From assembly GCA_020625635.1 (NCBI GenBank), contig JAHLBL010000077.1, positions 1 through 7,507 of the forward strand: DNA of 7,507 bases. The letters are read 5' to 3'. The notes beneath the pieces are model-generated. The model worked only from the letters and a program-made list of their open reading frames with translations, made no database searches and had not been told where the DNA came from. The stretch is from a bacterium. Its GTDB lineage: Bacteria > Bacillota > Clostridia > Oscillospirales > Acutalibacteraceae. This document shows positions 1-5,671 of this stretch, one piece after another. Positions within the stretch are counted from its first letter, which is position 1. Every line of letters begins with the position of its first letter. The translations under genes and the position numbers were made by a program.

Positions 1-1668
1 ATCAAGTGCTTCAAGATCCACAACGGCGCGATCGACAACATCTTCCTCAACGAGGCTTGCTCCTCGGGCTGCGGAAGCTTTCTCCAGACCTTCGCGAACG
101 CCCTCGGCTACTCGATCGAGGAATTCGCCGAAAAGGGTATTTTCGCCAAGCACCCCGTTGACCTCGGCTCGCGCTGTACCGTGTTTATGAATTCCTCGGT
201 AAAGCAGGCTCAGAAGGACGGCGCGACGATCGAGGATATCTCCGCGGGACTGTCGCTCTCCGTCGTAAAGAACGCGCTGTATAAGGTTATCCGCGCGACC
301 TCTCCCGATGAGCTCGGCAGAAAGGTCGTAGTTCAGGGCGGCACATTCCTCAACAACGCCGTGCTCCGCGCGTTTGAGCAGGAGATGGGCGTCGAGGTCG
401 TACGCTCCAACATCGCGGGACTTATGGGCGCTTACGGCGCGGCTGTCTACTCGATGGAAAAGGTAAGGGGCAGGGACGGCGTCAAGTCCACTCTCGCGGA
501 CAAAGCCTACCTCAACGCCTTTGAGCATAAAATCAAGGTCACTAACTGCGGACTTTGCAACAACAACTGCCGACTCACCATAAACACCTTCTCGGGCGGC
601 AAAAAGTTCATCGCGGGCAACCGCTGTGAGCGCCCGATCACGAAGAAGGCTCCCGACAACGGCAGAGATATATTCGCCTATAAGCTCGAGCTGCTCTCGG
701 CTTACGAGCCGAAAGAGGGCAGGAGAGGCACGATCGGACTTCCGATGGGACTTAATATGTACGAGCTCCTTCCGTTCTGGTGGAGGTTCTTTACCGAGCT
801 CGGCTTCAGTGTCGTTCACTCGCCCTACTCCAACCGCAAGCTTTACCAGAGAGGTCAGCAGACGATCCCCAGCGACACCGTCTGCTTCCCCGCAAAGCTT
901 ATGCACGGTCATATCCAGTACCTTCTCGACGAGGGTATAAAGAATATTTTCTATCCCTGTATGTCCTATAACTTCGACGAAGGCGCGGGCGACAACAACT
1001 ACAACTGCCCCGTAGTCGCCTATTATCCCGAGGTCATCAAGAACAATATGAAGGGTATCCGTGATATCAACTTCATTATGCCTTACCTCGGCATCCACCG
1101 TCCGAAGGACTTCCCGAAGAAGGCTTTTGAGTATTTACAGCGCTTCTTCCCGACGCTTACTCTCGGCGAGGTAAAGGCTGCCGCGAAGGCTGCCTACGCC
1201 GAGTACGACGAGTATTTCTCAAAGCTAAGAAAGCGCGGCGACGAGATCATCACCGAGGCTGAGCGCGACGGACGCGAGATCATCGTTCTCTCGGGACGTC
1301 CCTACCATATCGACCCCGAAATCAACCACGGCATCGACAAGCTCATCGCGGGCTTCGACGTAGCCGTCGTCAGCGAGGATATCGTCAGCGTGCGCGTGCC
1401 TAAGTTCCGCACAGCCGTGCTCAACCAGTGGACTTACCACTCGCGCCTTTATGCCGCCGCTCAGTACGTCAGCACGCGAAAGGATATGCAGCTCGTCCAG
1501 CTCGTTTCCTTCGGCTGCGGAGTTGACGCTATCACGACCGACGAGGTCCGCGAGATCCTCGAGCGCAACGGAAAGATTTACACCCAGATCAAGATTGACG
1601 AGATCACCAACCTCGGTGCCGTCAAAATAAGAATAAGAAGTCTGCTCTCCGCAATAGGAAGGGAGTAA
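1..1668 (+). CDS. 2-hydroxyacyl-CoA dehydratase activase / DUF2229 fusion protein (5' end outside window)
   Basis: The frame is open from base 1, so the 555 residues seen are the C-terminal part of a longer protein; the GTG at 181 is internal. Residues 1-155 are the end of a BadF/BadG/BcrA/HgdC ASKHA ATPase domain. C20 (NEACSSGCGSFL) and C59 (GSRCTVF) are 39 residues apart, the same spacing as the two cysteines (127 and 166) that bind the dimer-bridging [4Fe-4S] cluster in Acidaminococcus HgdC. GGTFLNNAVLRAFEQEMG (113-130) and LMGAYGAAVY (141-150) are the family's C-terminal nucleotide-site signatures. A four-cysteine motif follows (C183, C186, C190, C209). From about residue 242 comes a DUF2229/COG3580 domain with VCFPAKL (C295), YPCMSYN (C320), C336 and SFGCGVDA (C506). 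Known activases use ATP hydrolysis to pass one low-potential electron to a partner dehydratase in the cytoplasm. The partner here is probably the next gene. The substrate is unknown. By comparison with the large fusions of this family, several hundred N-terminal residues are probably missing from the window. Family call sure; biochemical role unsure. Confidence 0.9.
   Translation: MKCFKIHNGAIDNIFLNEACSSGCGSFLQTFANALGYSIEEFAEKGIFAKHPVDLGSRCTVFMNSSVKQAQKDGATIEDISAGLSLSVVKNALYKVIRATSPDELGRKVVVQGGTFLNNAVLRAFEQEMGVEVVRSNIAGLMGAYGAAVYSMEKVRGRDGVKSTLADKAYLNAFEHKIKVTNCGLCNNNCRLTINTFSGGKKFIAGNRCERPITKKAPDNGRDIFAYKLELLSAYEPKEGRRGTIGLPMGLNMYELLPFWWRFFTELGFSVVHSPYSNRKLYQRGQQTIPSDTVCFPAKLMHGHIQYLLDEGIKNIFYPCMSYNFDEGAGDNNYNCPVVAYYPEVIKNNMKGIRDINFIMPYLGIHRPKDFPKKAFEYLQRFFPTLTLGEVKAAAKAAYAEYDEYFSKLRKRGDEIITEAERDGREIIVLSGRPYHIDPEINHGIDKLIAGFDVAVVSEDIVSVRVPKFRTAVLNQWTYHSRLYAAAQYVSTRKDMQLVQLVSFGCGVDAITTDEVREILERNGKIYTQIKIDEITNLGAVKIRIRSLLSAIGRE
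1656..1665 (+). promoter_or_regulatory. Ribosome binding site of the HGD-D-like gene
   Basis: AGGAAGGGAG lies inside the last codons of the upstream activase gene and ends 8 bases before the ATG at 1674. It fixes that start and, with only 5 bases between stop and start, suggests translational coupling of the two subunits. Confidence 0.75.
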
Positions 1669-1673
1669 TACCT

Positions 1674-2954
1674 ATGGCTGAATTAAAGTACGACGAAAAC
1701 GGACGCCTGCTCTTTACTAAGGAGATGAAGGAAACCTACAAGATCCTCGCTCCCTCTATGGCTCCGATCCACTTCAACATCATCAAGAACGTATTTATCC
1801 ACTCGGGCTACGACCTCGAGCTCGTCGATACGACAGGTCCCGAGATCGCCCAGACAGGACTGAAGTACGTCCATAACGACACCTGCTATCCCGCTCTGCT
1901 CGTAATCGGACAGCTCATCCACGCTCTGCAGTCGGGCAAGTACGACGTAAACAAAACCGCTCTTATGATTACCCAGACGGGCGGCGGCTGCCGCGCGAGC
2001 AACTATATTTTCCTGCTGCGCAAGGCGCTGAAGAAGGCGGGCTTCCCTCAGGTTCCAGTTATCTCGCTGTCGATGGGTATGGAGAAGAACCCCGGCTTCC
2101 ACCTCACTATTCCGCTTATCCGCCGTTTTGCCGCGGGACTTGTCTACGGCGACGCGCTTATGCTGCTGAGGAACCAGACCAAGCCCTACGAGGTAAACGA
2201 GGGCGAGAGCGAGGCTCTCGTTCAGAAGTGGATAAAGCAGCTCACCGACGAGTTCGCGAAGGGCGAGAGCTACCGCCCGAAGGAGATCGGCGAACACCTC
2301 GATAAAATCGCCGAGAGCTTCTCAAAAATAAAGGTCAACCGTGTTCCGAAGGTCAAGGTCGGAGTCGTCGGCGAGATTTACGTAAAGTACGCGCGTCTCG
2401 GCAACAACGACCTCGAGCAGTTCCTTGCCGACCAGGGCTGTGAGGTAAACCTCCCGGGCATTATGGGCTTCGCTCTCTTCAAGGTCGACAACCGTATTGA
2501 GGATATAAAGCTCTACGGCGGAAGTATGGCTAAGTACCGCGTCTGCACGGTTCTCTTCAATTACCTCGTCAAGCTCGAGGCTATGATCATCAAGTACACG
2601 TCTAAATACGGCTTCACGCCTCCCGGAAAGTATTCCCATATCAAGAAGCTTGTAAAGCCCGTCATCGGCTACGGCTCAAAGATGGGCGAGGGCTGGCTGC
2701 TCACCGCTGAGATGCTCGAGCTCGCCGAGTCGGGCTATGAGAACATCGTCTGCACACAGCCGTTCGGATGTCTGCCGAACCATATCAACGGCAAGGGCGC
2801 GGTGCGCCGTATAAAGGAGCTCAACCCGAAGGCGAATATCGTAACGATAGATTACGACCCGGGCGCTCCGAAGGTAAACCAGGAAAACCGTATCAAGCTC
2901 ATGCTCGCCGTAGGCAGGGAAGAGCTCGAAAAAGAAAATAAAGGCAACGCCTGA
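1674..2954 (+). CDS. 2-hydroxyacyl-CoA dehydratase-like (HGD-D / COG3581 type) iron-sulfur protein
   Basis: A 426-residue soluble protein without signal peptide or membrane segments. It carries the marks of the HgdB/BcrC/FldB-like superfamily in its COG3581 branch: NDTCYPALLVIGQ (C71), QTGGGCRASNY (C106), VVGEIYVKY (231-239) and CTQPFGCLPNHINGKGA (C360, C366), ending with a TIDYDPGAPKVNQENR segment. Three or four of these cysteines are good candidates for [4Fe-4S] ligands, as in characterised dehydratase subunits. It directly follows the activase/DUF2229 gene, and in many Firmicutes the two are one polypeptide, so the products most likely work as one complex: the activase feeds electrons at the cost of ATP and this subunit with the DUF2229 half forms the reductase core. 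The order of conserved motifs resembles that in the DUF2229 domain of the upstream gene (CFPA / PC / FGC), suggesting distant paralogues that pair like HgdA and HgdB. No acyl-CoA pathway gene is nearby, so dehydration of a 2-hydroxyacyl-CoA is not shown; a double-cubane-type reductase is an alternative. Confidence 0.88.
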   Translation: MAELKYDENGRLLFTKEMKETYKILAPSMAPIHFNIIKNVFIHSGYDLELVDTTGPEIAQTGLKYVHNDTCYPALLVIGQLIHALQSGKYDVNKTALMITQTGGGCRASNYIFLLRKALKKAGFPQVPVISLSMGMEKNPGFHLTIPLIRRFAAGLVYGDALMLLRNQTKPYEVNEGESEALVQKWIKQLTDEFAKGESYRPKEIGEHLDKIAESFSKIKVNRVPKVKVGVVGEIYVKYARLGNNDLEQFLADQGCEVNLPGIMGFALFKVDNRIEDIKLYGGSMAKYRVCTVLFNYLVKLEAMIIKYTSKYGFTPPGKYSHIKKLVKPVIGYGSKMGEGWLLTAEMLELAESGYENIVCTQPFGCLPNHINGKGAVRRIKELNPKANIVTIDYDPGAPKVNQENRIKLMLAVGREELEKENKGNA

Positions 2955-2961
2955 ACCTATT

Positions 2962-2998
2962 GAGCTGTCCGCGCGCAACGGGCAGCTCGCTGCTTTTT
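2962..2998 (+). terminator. Probable intrinsic terminator after the activase/dehydratase-like genes
   Basis: GAGCTGTCC (2962-2970) pairs with GGGCAGCTC (2980-2988) as a 9-bp stem with one G-T wobble and a 9-base loop; TTTTT occupies 2994-2998. The T-run begins 5 bases after that stem rather than at once. A shorter alternative stem, GCAG (2982-2985) with CTGC (2990-2993), touches the T-run directly and excludes the longer one. It starts 8 bases after the stop codon, as expected for the end of a transcript. Confidence 0.55.
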
Positions 2999-3042
2999 GA
3001 AAATAGTATTAAAACTTTGACCTGTAAATATATCGGTTTTTT

Positions 3043-3079
3043 GGCATTTTGCCTAATATTTTCACGCTAAATTTGTGAA
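3043..3079. repeat. Two short inverted repeats in the AT-rich intergenic region
   Basis: GGCA (3043-3046) and TGCC (3050-3053) form a perfect 4-bp inverted repeat around TTT, preceded by six T. TTCAC (3061-3065) and GTGAA (3075-3079) form a 5-bp inverted repeat around 9 bases. They could be binding sites for a dimeric regulator or chance features of AT-rich DNA. Apart from these, 2999-3064 shows no gene and no convincing promoter: TTGACC at 3017 has no good -10 at the right distance. Confidence 0.25.
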
Positions 3080-3118
3080 TAAAAATCCTGCTCTTGCTGT
3101 TGCTCTTTGGCGCTAAAT
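3065..3118 (+). repeat. Direct repeats upstream of the MinD-like gene
   Basis: CGCTAAAT occurs at 3065-3072 and again at 3111-3118, 46 bases start to start, each followed by a GTG-containing stretch. Between them TGCTCTT occurs at 3089-3095 and 3101-3107. The second CGCTAAAT lies in the spacer of the candidate promoter at 3100-3128, so the pair could be operator half-sites. Evidence is positional only. Confidence 0.3.
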
Positions 3119-3128
3119 GTGGTATTAT
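3100..3128 (+). promoter_or_regulatory. Candidate extended -10 promoter for the MinD-like operon
   Basis: TATTAT (3123-3128) is preceded by TGG, giving a TGn extended -10 box. A weak -35, TTGCTC (3100-3105), stands 17 bases upstream. Transcription would begin near 3135, leaving a leader of only about 11 bases that starts at the Shine-Dalgarno GAGG. That short leader is a mark against it, so the real promoter may lie further upstream in the AT-rich gap. Confidence 0.35.
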
Positions 3129-3134
3129 GTATTC

Positions 3135-3138
3135 GAGG
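3135..3138 (+). promoter_or_regulatory. Ribosome binding site deciding the start of the MinD-like gene
   Basis: GAGG lies 7 bases before the ATG at 3146. The frame is open from a TTG at 3107, but the 13 extra residues that start would add are unlike a ParA/MinD N-terminus, whereas the ATG gives the expected beta strand directly before the P-loop (MNNVIVAASGKGG). Confidence 0.65.
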
Positions 3139-3145
3139 TAGTGTT

Positions 3146-3886
3146 ATGAACAATGTAATTGTCGCGGCTTCGGGTAAAGGCGGTACGGGTAAATCGACCG
3201 TCTGTGTAGGACTTGCGGTCGCACTTGTAAAACAGAACAAGCGCGTGTTGCTCATCGACTGCGACTGCGGTATGCGCGGACTCGACATAATGCTCGACGT
3301 AGAGGAGGAGATCCTTTTCGACTGCTCCGACGCGGTGAGCGGGAACTGCAAGCCTGCCGACGCGGTTTACCGCAGCAGGAATATGGACGGGCTTTATCTT
3401 ATGGCGGCTCCGTTCGACACCGATAACGAAATCAGTCCCTCGGTGTTCTGCCAGCTTGTGAGTGAGCTGCGCGACAACTACGACTACGTTATAATCGACT
3501 CGCCCGCGGGTTTAGGCTCGGGCTTTTCGACAGCCGCGGCTCCCGCCGACAGAGCGATTATAGTCACTAACGCCGAGCCTACGGGGCTTCGCGGCGCGCT
3601 GAAGATCCGCCGCAGGCTGCTCGAGCTCGACAAAAGCGACATTCAGATGATTATCAACCGATTTGACAGACAGCAGTTTGAGTTGCTCGGCTGCTACAGA
3701 GACCTCGACGAGGTCATCGACGCAGGCTGTACCAGACTTGCGGGACTGGTTCCCAACGATATGAGGCTGTCCTCGATTATGCAGAACGGCTGCGCTGGGC
3801 TCAACTGGTGTCCGTCGTCAACGGTTTTCGATTGTATAGCAAGAAGATTAGAGGGTGAGCGTGTCCCGCTCGCGTTCAAGGGATGA
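3146..3886 (+). CDS. MinD/ParA-family P-loop ATPase, short form
   Basis: A 246-residue deviant Walker A ATPase. SGKGGTGKST (residues 9-18) holds the signature lysine K11 and the P-loop K16. LLIDCDCGMRGLDIML (35-50) matches the MinD switch I region, normally DADxGLRNLD. YVIIDSPAGLGSG (114-126) is the Walker B/switch II segment with D118, and AIIVTNAEPTGLRGA plus DLDEVIDAGCTRLAGLVPND are further MinD-type segments. MinD proteins usually run to about 265-270 residues and end in an amphipathic membrane-targeting helix. This one ends right after the MinD-like CIARRLEGERVPL, so that helix is missing. It is unusually cysteine-rich (11 Cys). Classical MinD dimerises on ATP, binds the membrane and recruits MinC against FtsZ; no MinC, MinE or DivIVA gene is visible. 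mgsA follows after 16 bases and is surely co-transcribed. Fold and ATPase call firm; a role in septum placement is only inference, and another ParA-like positioning role is equally possible. Confidence 0.85.
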   Translation: MNNVIVAASGKGGTGKSTVCVGLAVALVKQNKRVLLIDCDCGMRGLDIMLDVEEEILFDCSDAVSGNCKPADAVYRSRNMDGLYLMAAPFDTDNEISPSVFCQLVSELRDNYDYVIIDSPAGLGSGFSTAAAPADRAIIVTNAEPTGLRGALKIRRRLLELDKSDIQMIINRFDRQQFELLGCYRDLDEVIDAGCTRLAGLVPNDMRLSSIMQNGCAGLNWCPSSTVFDCIARRLEGERVPLAFKG

Positions 3887-3888
3887 AA

Positions 3889-3894
3889 CGGAGG
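3889..3894 (+). promoter_or_regulatory. Ribosome binding site deciding the mgsA start
   Basis: CGGAGG sits 8 bases before the ATG at 3903 and just after the preceding stop codon. The frame is open from 3855, but that start would overlap the MinD-like gene and add a basic, non-conserved leader; starting at 3903 gives the family's usual N-terminus MNIALIAHD. The ten bases AAACGGAGGT recur exactly before aspS (5656-5665), both times beginning inside the stop codon of the upstream gene. Confidence 0.75.
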
Positions 3895-3902
3895 TTACGT
3901 TT

Positions 3903-4298
3903 ATGAATATTGCGCTTATCGCACATGATGAGAAAAAGGAACTTATGATTCAATTCTGTATAGCATACTGCGGAATTCTCAGCAGAAACAACCTGTGCGC
4001 CACGGGCACTACGGGCAAGATCGTCTCGGAGGCTACGGGGCTTAAAGTCACGGGCTTTCTCGCGGGTTCTCAGGGCGGCGACCAGCAGATCGCCGCGCGT
4101 ATCGCGTGGAATGAGATAGATATGCTCCTGTTCTTCCGTGATCCGCTCAATCCCAAGCCCAACGAGCCCAGCGACATCAACCTGCTCAGACTCTGCGATA
4201 TGCATAATATTCCCGTTGCCACCAATATCGCGACCGCCGAGGTCCTTATCCACGGACTTGAGCGCGGAGACCTCGACTGGAGAAACATCATTAAGTAA
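3903..4298 (+). CDS. mgsA: Methylglyoxal synthase
   Basis: A 131-residue cytoplasmic enzyme of the MGS-like fold, the usual length for Firmicutes. It should convert dihydroxyacetone phosphate to methylglyoxal and phosphate, a glycolytic bypass used under phosphate limitation or carbon excess. IALIAHDEKK (3-12) aligns with the E. coli segment holding H19, D20 and K23; ATGTTG (33-38) is the phosphate loop; GGDQQ (58-62) holds D60, equivalent to the catalytic base D71; FFRDPLNPKP (77-86) and IPVATNIATAE (103-113) are conserved. Several active-site neighbours differ: where E. coli and B. subtilis have SGP before GGDQQ this protein has AGS (54-56), the position of E. coli H98 is N87, and the PD at E. 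coli 100-101 reads PSD, so the aspartate is shifted by one. These alignments are from memory and ungapped. Family call is firm; full activity is less certain. It is the second gene of the operon; the tRNA synthetases downstream are probably housekeeping passengers. Confidence 0.93.
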   Translation: MNIALIAHDEKKELMIQFCIAYCGILSRNNLCATGTTGKIVSEATGLKVTGFLAGSQGGDQQIAARIAWNEIDMLLFFRDPLNPKPNEPSDINLLRLCDMHNIPVATNIATAEVLIHGLERGDLDWRNIIK

Positions 4299-4303
4299 TT
4301 TTG

Positions 4304-4312
4304 TGTTAAAAT
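4304..4312 (+). promoter_or_regulatory. Candidate extended -10 promoter for hisS-aspS
   Basis: TGTTAAAAT is a TGn extended -10 (TAAAAT, 5 of 6 to consensus) just after the mgsA stop codon. No recognisable -35 lies 17-18 bases upstream, which the TGn element can partly offset. Transcription would start near 4319, directly before the hairpin at 4321. Confidence 0.35.
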
Positions 4313-4320
4313 TCATTACG

Positions 4321-4344
4321 GTTGGGCGGCTTCTGTCGCCCAAT
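4321..4344 (+). other. Strong hairpin in the hisS leader
   Basis: TTGGGCGGC (4322-4330) pairs with GTCGCCCAA (4335-4343), nine pairs including one G-T, closed by the tetraloop TTCT; G4321 and T4344 can add a wobble pair. No T-run follows, so it is not a standard terminator on this strand. It stands 12 bases before the AGGAG (4357-4361) of hisS. It could block or slow read-through from mgsA, protect the 5' end of a hisS transcript, or mark a processing site. The whole gap is 69 bases with no AGGGTGG-type T-box sequence, too short for a T-box riboswitch. Confidence 0.6.
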
Positions 4345-4367
4345 AGTTATGTTATGAGGAGTAATTT

Positions 4368-5657
4368 ATGGCTGTAATCACTAAGAAAATCAAAGGCACC
4401 GAGGACGTACTGCCAAAGCAGAGCTACCGCTGGCAGTTCGTCGAGCGGATAATGCGCGAGGAGGCGCGCTGCTTCGGGTTCAAGGAGATCCGCACGCCCG
4501 TTTTTGAGCACACCGAGCTGTTCGCTCGCGGCGTCGGCGACACGACCGACGTTGTCCAGAAGGAAATGTACACCTTCGATACAAAGGGCGGCGAGAGCGT
4601 TACGCTCCGTCCCGAGGGAACCGCGGGCGCGGCAAGAGCGCTGCTCGAGCACTCGCTTGCCAACGAAGGTCTGCCGATAAAGGCTTATTATCTTACCTCC
4701 TGCTACCGCTACGAGAAGCCGCAGGCGGGCAGGCTCAGGGAGTTCCACCAGTTCGGCGTTGAGGAGTACGGCACGTCCTCTCCCGTAGCCGACGCCGAGG
4801 TCATCTCGCTCGCGGACTCTATTTTCAGGCGTCTCGGTATCGAGAAGCTCCACCTCGAGATCAACTCGATCGGCTGTCCCGAATGCCGTCCCAAGTTCAA
4901 CGCCGCTCTTAAGGAGTACTTCGGCGCTCACAGGGACAAGCTCTGCGGCAACTGCCTCAACAGGCTTGAGAAGAACCCCATGCGTCTTATCGACTGCAAG
5001 GTTCCCTCCTGTCACGAGATCGCGCAGGGAGCTCCGAGTATTCTCGACTTCCTCTGCGAAGAGTGCGAGGCTCATTTTGAACAGGTCAAAAAATATCTCG
5101 CAGTCGCGGGAATTGAATACAAGGTCAACCCCACGATCGTCCGCGGACTTGACTACTACACCAAGACGGTGTTCGAGTTCGTTTCCGACGCTATCGGAAG
5201 TCAGGGAACGATCTGCGGCGGCGGACGCTACGACGGTCTTATCGAACAGCTCGGCGGTCAGCACCTGCCCTCGCTCGGCTACGCTATGGGTATCGAGCGT
5301 CTGCTGATGGTGATGGAGAATCAGGGGATTGAGATCCCCGCTCCCGAGCCCTGCGCGCTTTATATCGCGGGACTCGGCGACGCCGCTCAGGTAAAGGCGT
5401 TCGAGCTTATCGCTCAGGTTCGCTCCTGCGGACTTTCGGCTGAGGGCGACGTTGTCGGACGCGGACTGCGCGCCCAGATGAAGTACGCCGATAAGATAGG
5501 CGCGCGCTTCAGCCTCGTGCTCGGCGACAACGAGCTTGAGGAGAACAGGGCGAAGGTAAAGAATATGACGACGGGCGAGCAGACCGAGCTCGCGCTCGAC
5601 GAAAGCTTCGCGGAGAACTTCGCGTCTCTCCAGCTTTCCGCGAGTTTCGAGGGGTAA
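4368..5657 (+). CDS. hisS: Histidyl-tRNA synthetase
   Basis: A 429-residue class II synthetase of normal bacterial length that charges tRNA-His in the cytoplasm. Motif 1 is around FKEIRTPVFEHTELF (38-52). TLRPEGTAGAAR (79-90) is the ATP/histidine site, and motif 2 is SCYRYEKPQAGRLREFHQFG (111-130) with R114. The histidine-specific VRGLDYYTKTVFEF (258-271) contains R259, the residue that acts in catalysis in E. coli HisRS. GTICGGGRYDGL (280-291) and GYAMGIER (304-311) complete motif 3; a C-terminal anticodon-binding domain starts near 328. The insertion domain (about 165-245) holds eight cysteines in four pairs: 170/173, 193/196, 210/215 and 230/233. This is a clostridial trait missing in E. 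coli and probably binds metal. AGGAG at 4357-4361, 6 bases before the ATG, supports the start. aspS follows after 14 bases, the common hisS-aspS pair of Firmicutes. Confidence 0.97.
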   Translation: MAVITKKIKGTEDVLPKQSYRWQFVERIMREEARCFGFKEIRTPVFEHTELFARGVGDTTDVVQKEMYTFDTKGGESVTLRPEGTAGAARALLEHSLANEGLPIKAYYLTSCYRYEKPQAGRLREFHQFGVEEYGTSSPVADAEVISLADSIFRRLGIEKLHLEINSIGCPECRPKFNAALKEYFGAHRDKLCGNCLNRLEKNPMRLIDCKVPSCHEIAQGAPSILDFLCEECEAHFEQVKKYLAVAGIEYKVNPTIVRGLDYYTKTVFEFVSDAIGSQGTICGGGRYDGLIEQLGGQHLPSLGYAMGIERLLMVMENQGIEIPAPEPCALYIAGLGDAAQVKAFELIAQVRSCGLSAEGDVVGRGLRAQMKYADKIGARFSLVLGDNELEENRAKVKNMTTGEQTELALDESFAENFASLQLSASFEG

Positions 5658-5658
5658 A

Positions 5659-5665
5659 CGGAGGT
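5659..5665 (+). promoter_or_regulatory. Ribosome binding site of aspS
   Basis: CGGAGGT lies 6 bases before the ATG at 5672. A second in-frame ATG at 5684 has no such site, so 5672 is the better start. Confidence 0.75.
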
Positions 5666-5671
5666 AATTTT

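Noticed and set aside
181..186. GTG at 181 as the start of the first gene
   Set aside because: The frame is open from base 1 and the upstream residues carry the conserved NEACSSGCGSF cluster motif, so this codon is internal (the V of SRCTVF).
626..971. Small same-strand frames inside the activase gene
   Set aside because: They overlap a conserved coding frame, have no plausible start context and encode no recognisable protein.
1661..1676. Frameshift or assembly error splitting one large activase/dehydratase protein
   Set aside because: The junction has a strong AGGAAGGGAG site, a well-placed ATG and falls at a domain border, so two real genes are more likely than a broken one.
1683..2297. 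204-residue antisense open frame over the HGD-D-like gene
   Set aside because: Mirror of a conserved coding region; no motif and no independent support.
3017..3022. TTGACC as a -35 box in the intergenic region
   Set aside because: A near-consensus hexamer, but no acceptable -10 hexamer lies 16-18 bases downstream.
4299..4367. T-box riboswitch upstream of hisS
   Set aside because: Only 69 bases are available and no T-box core or specifier-loop structure is present; there is just one hairpin.
4347..5264. 305-residue antisense open frame over hisS
   Set aside because: It lies wholly opposite a clear synthetase gene. Long stop-free antisense frames are expected from this GC-rich codon pattern, and its translation shows no recognisable motif.
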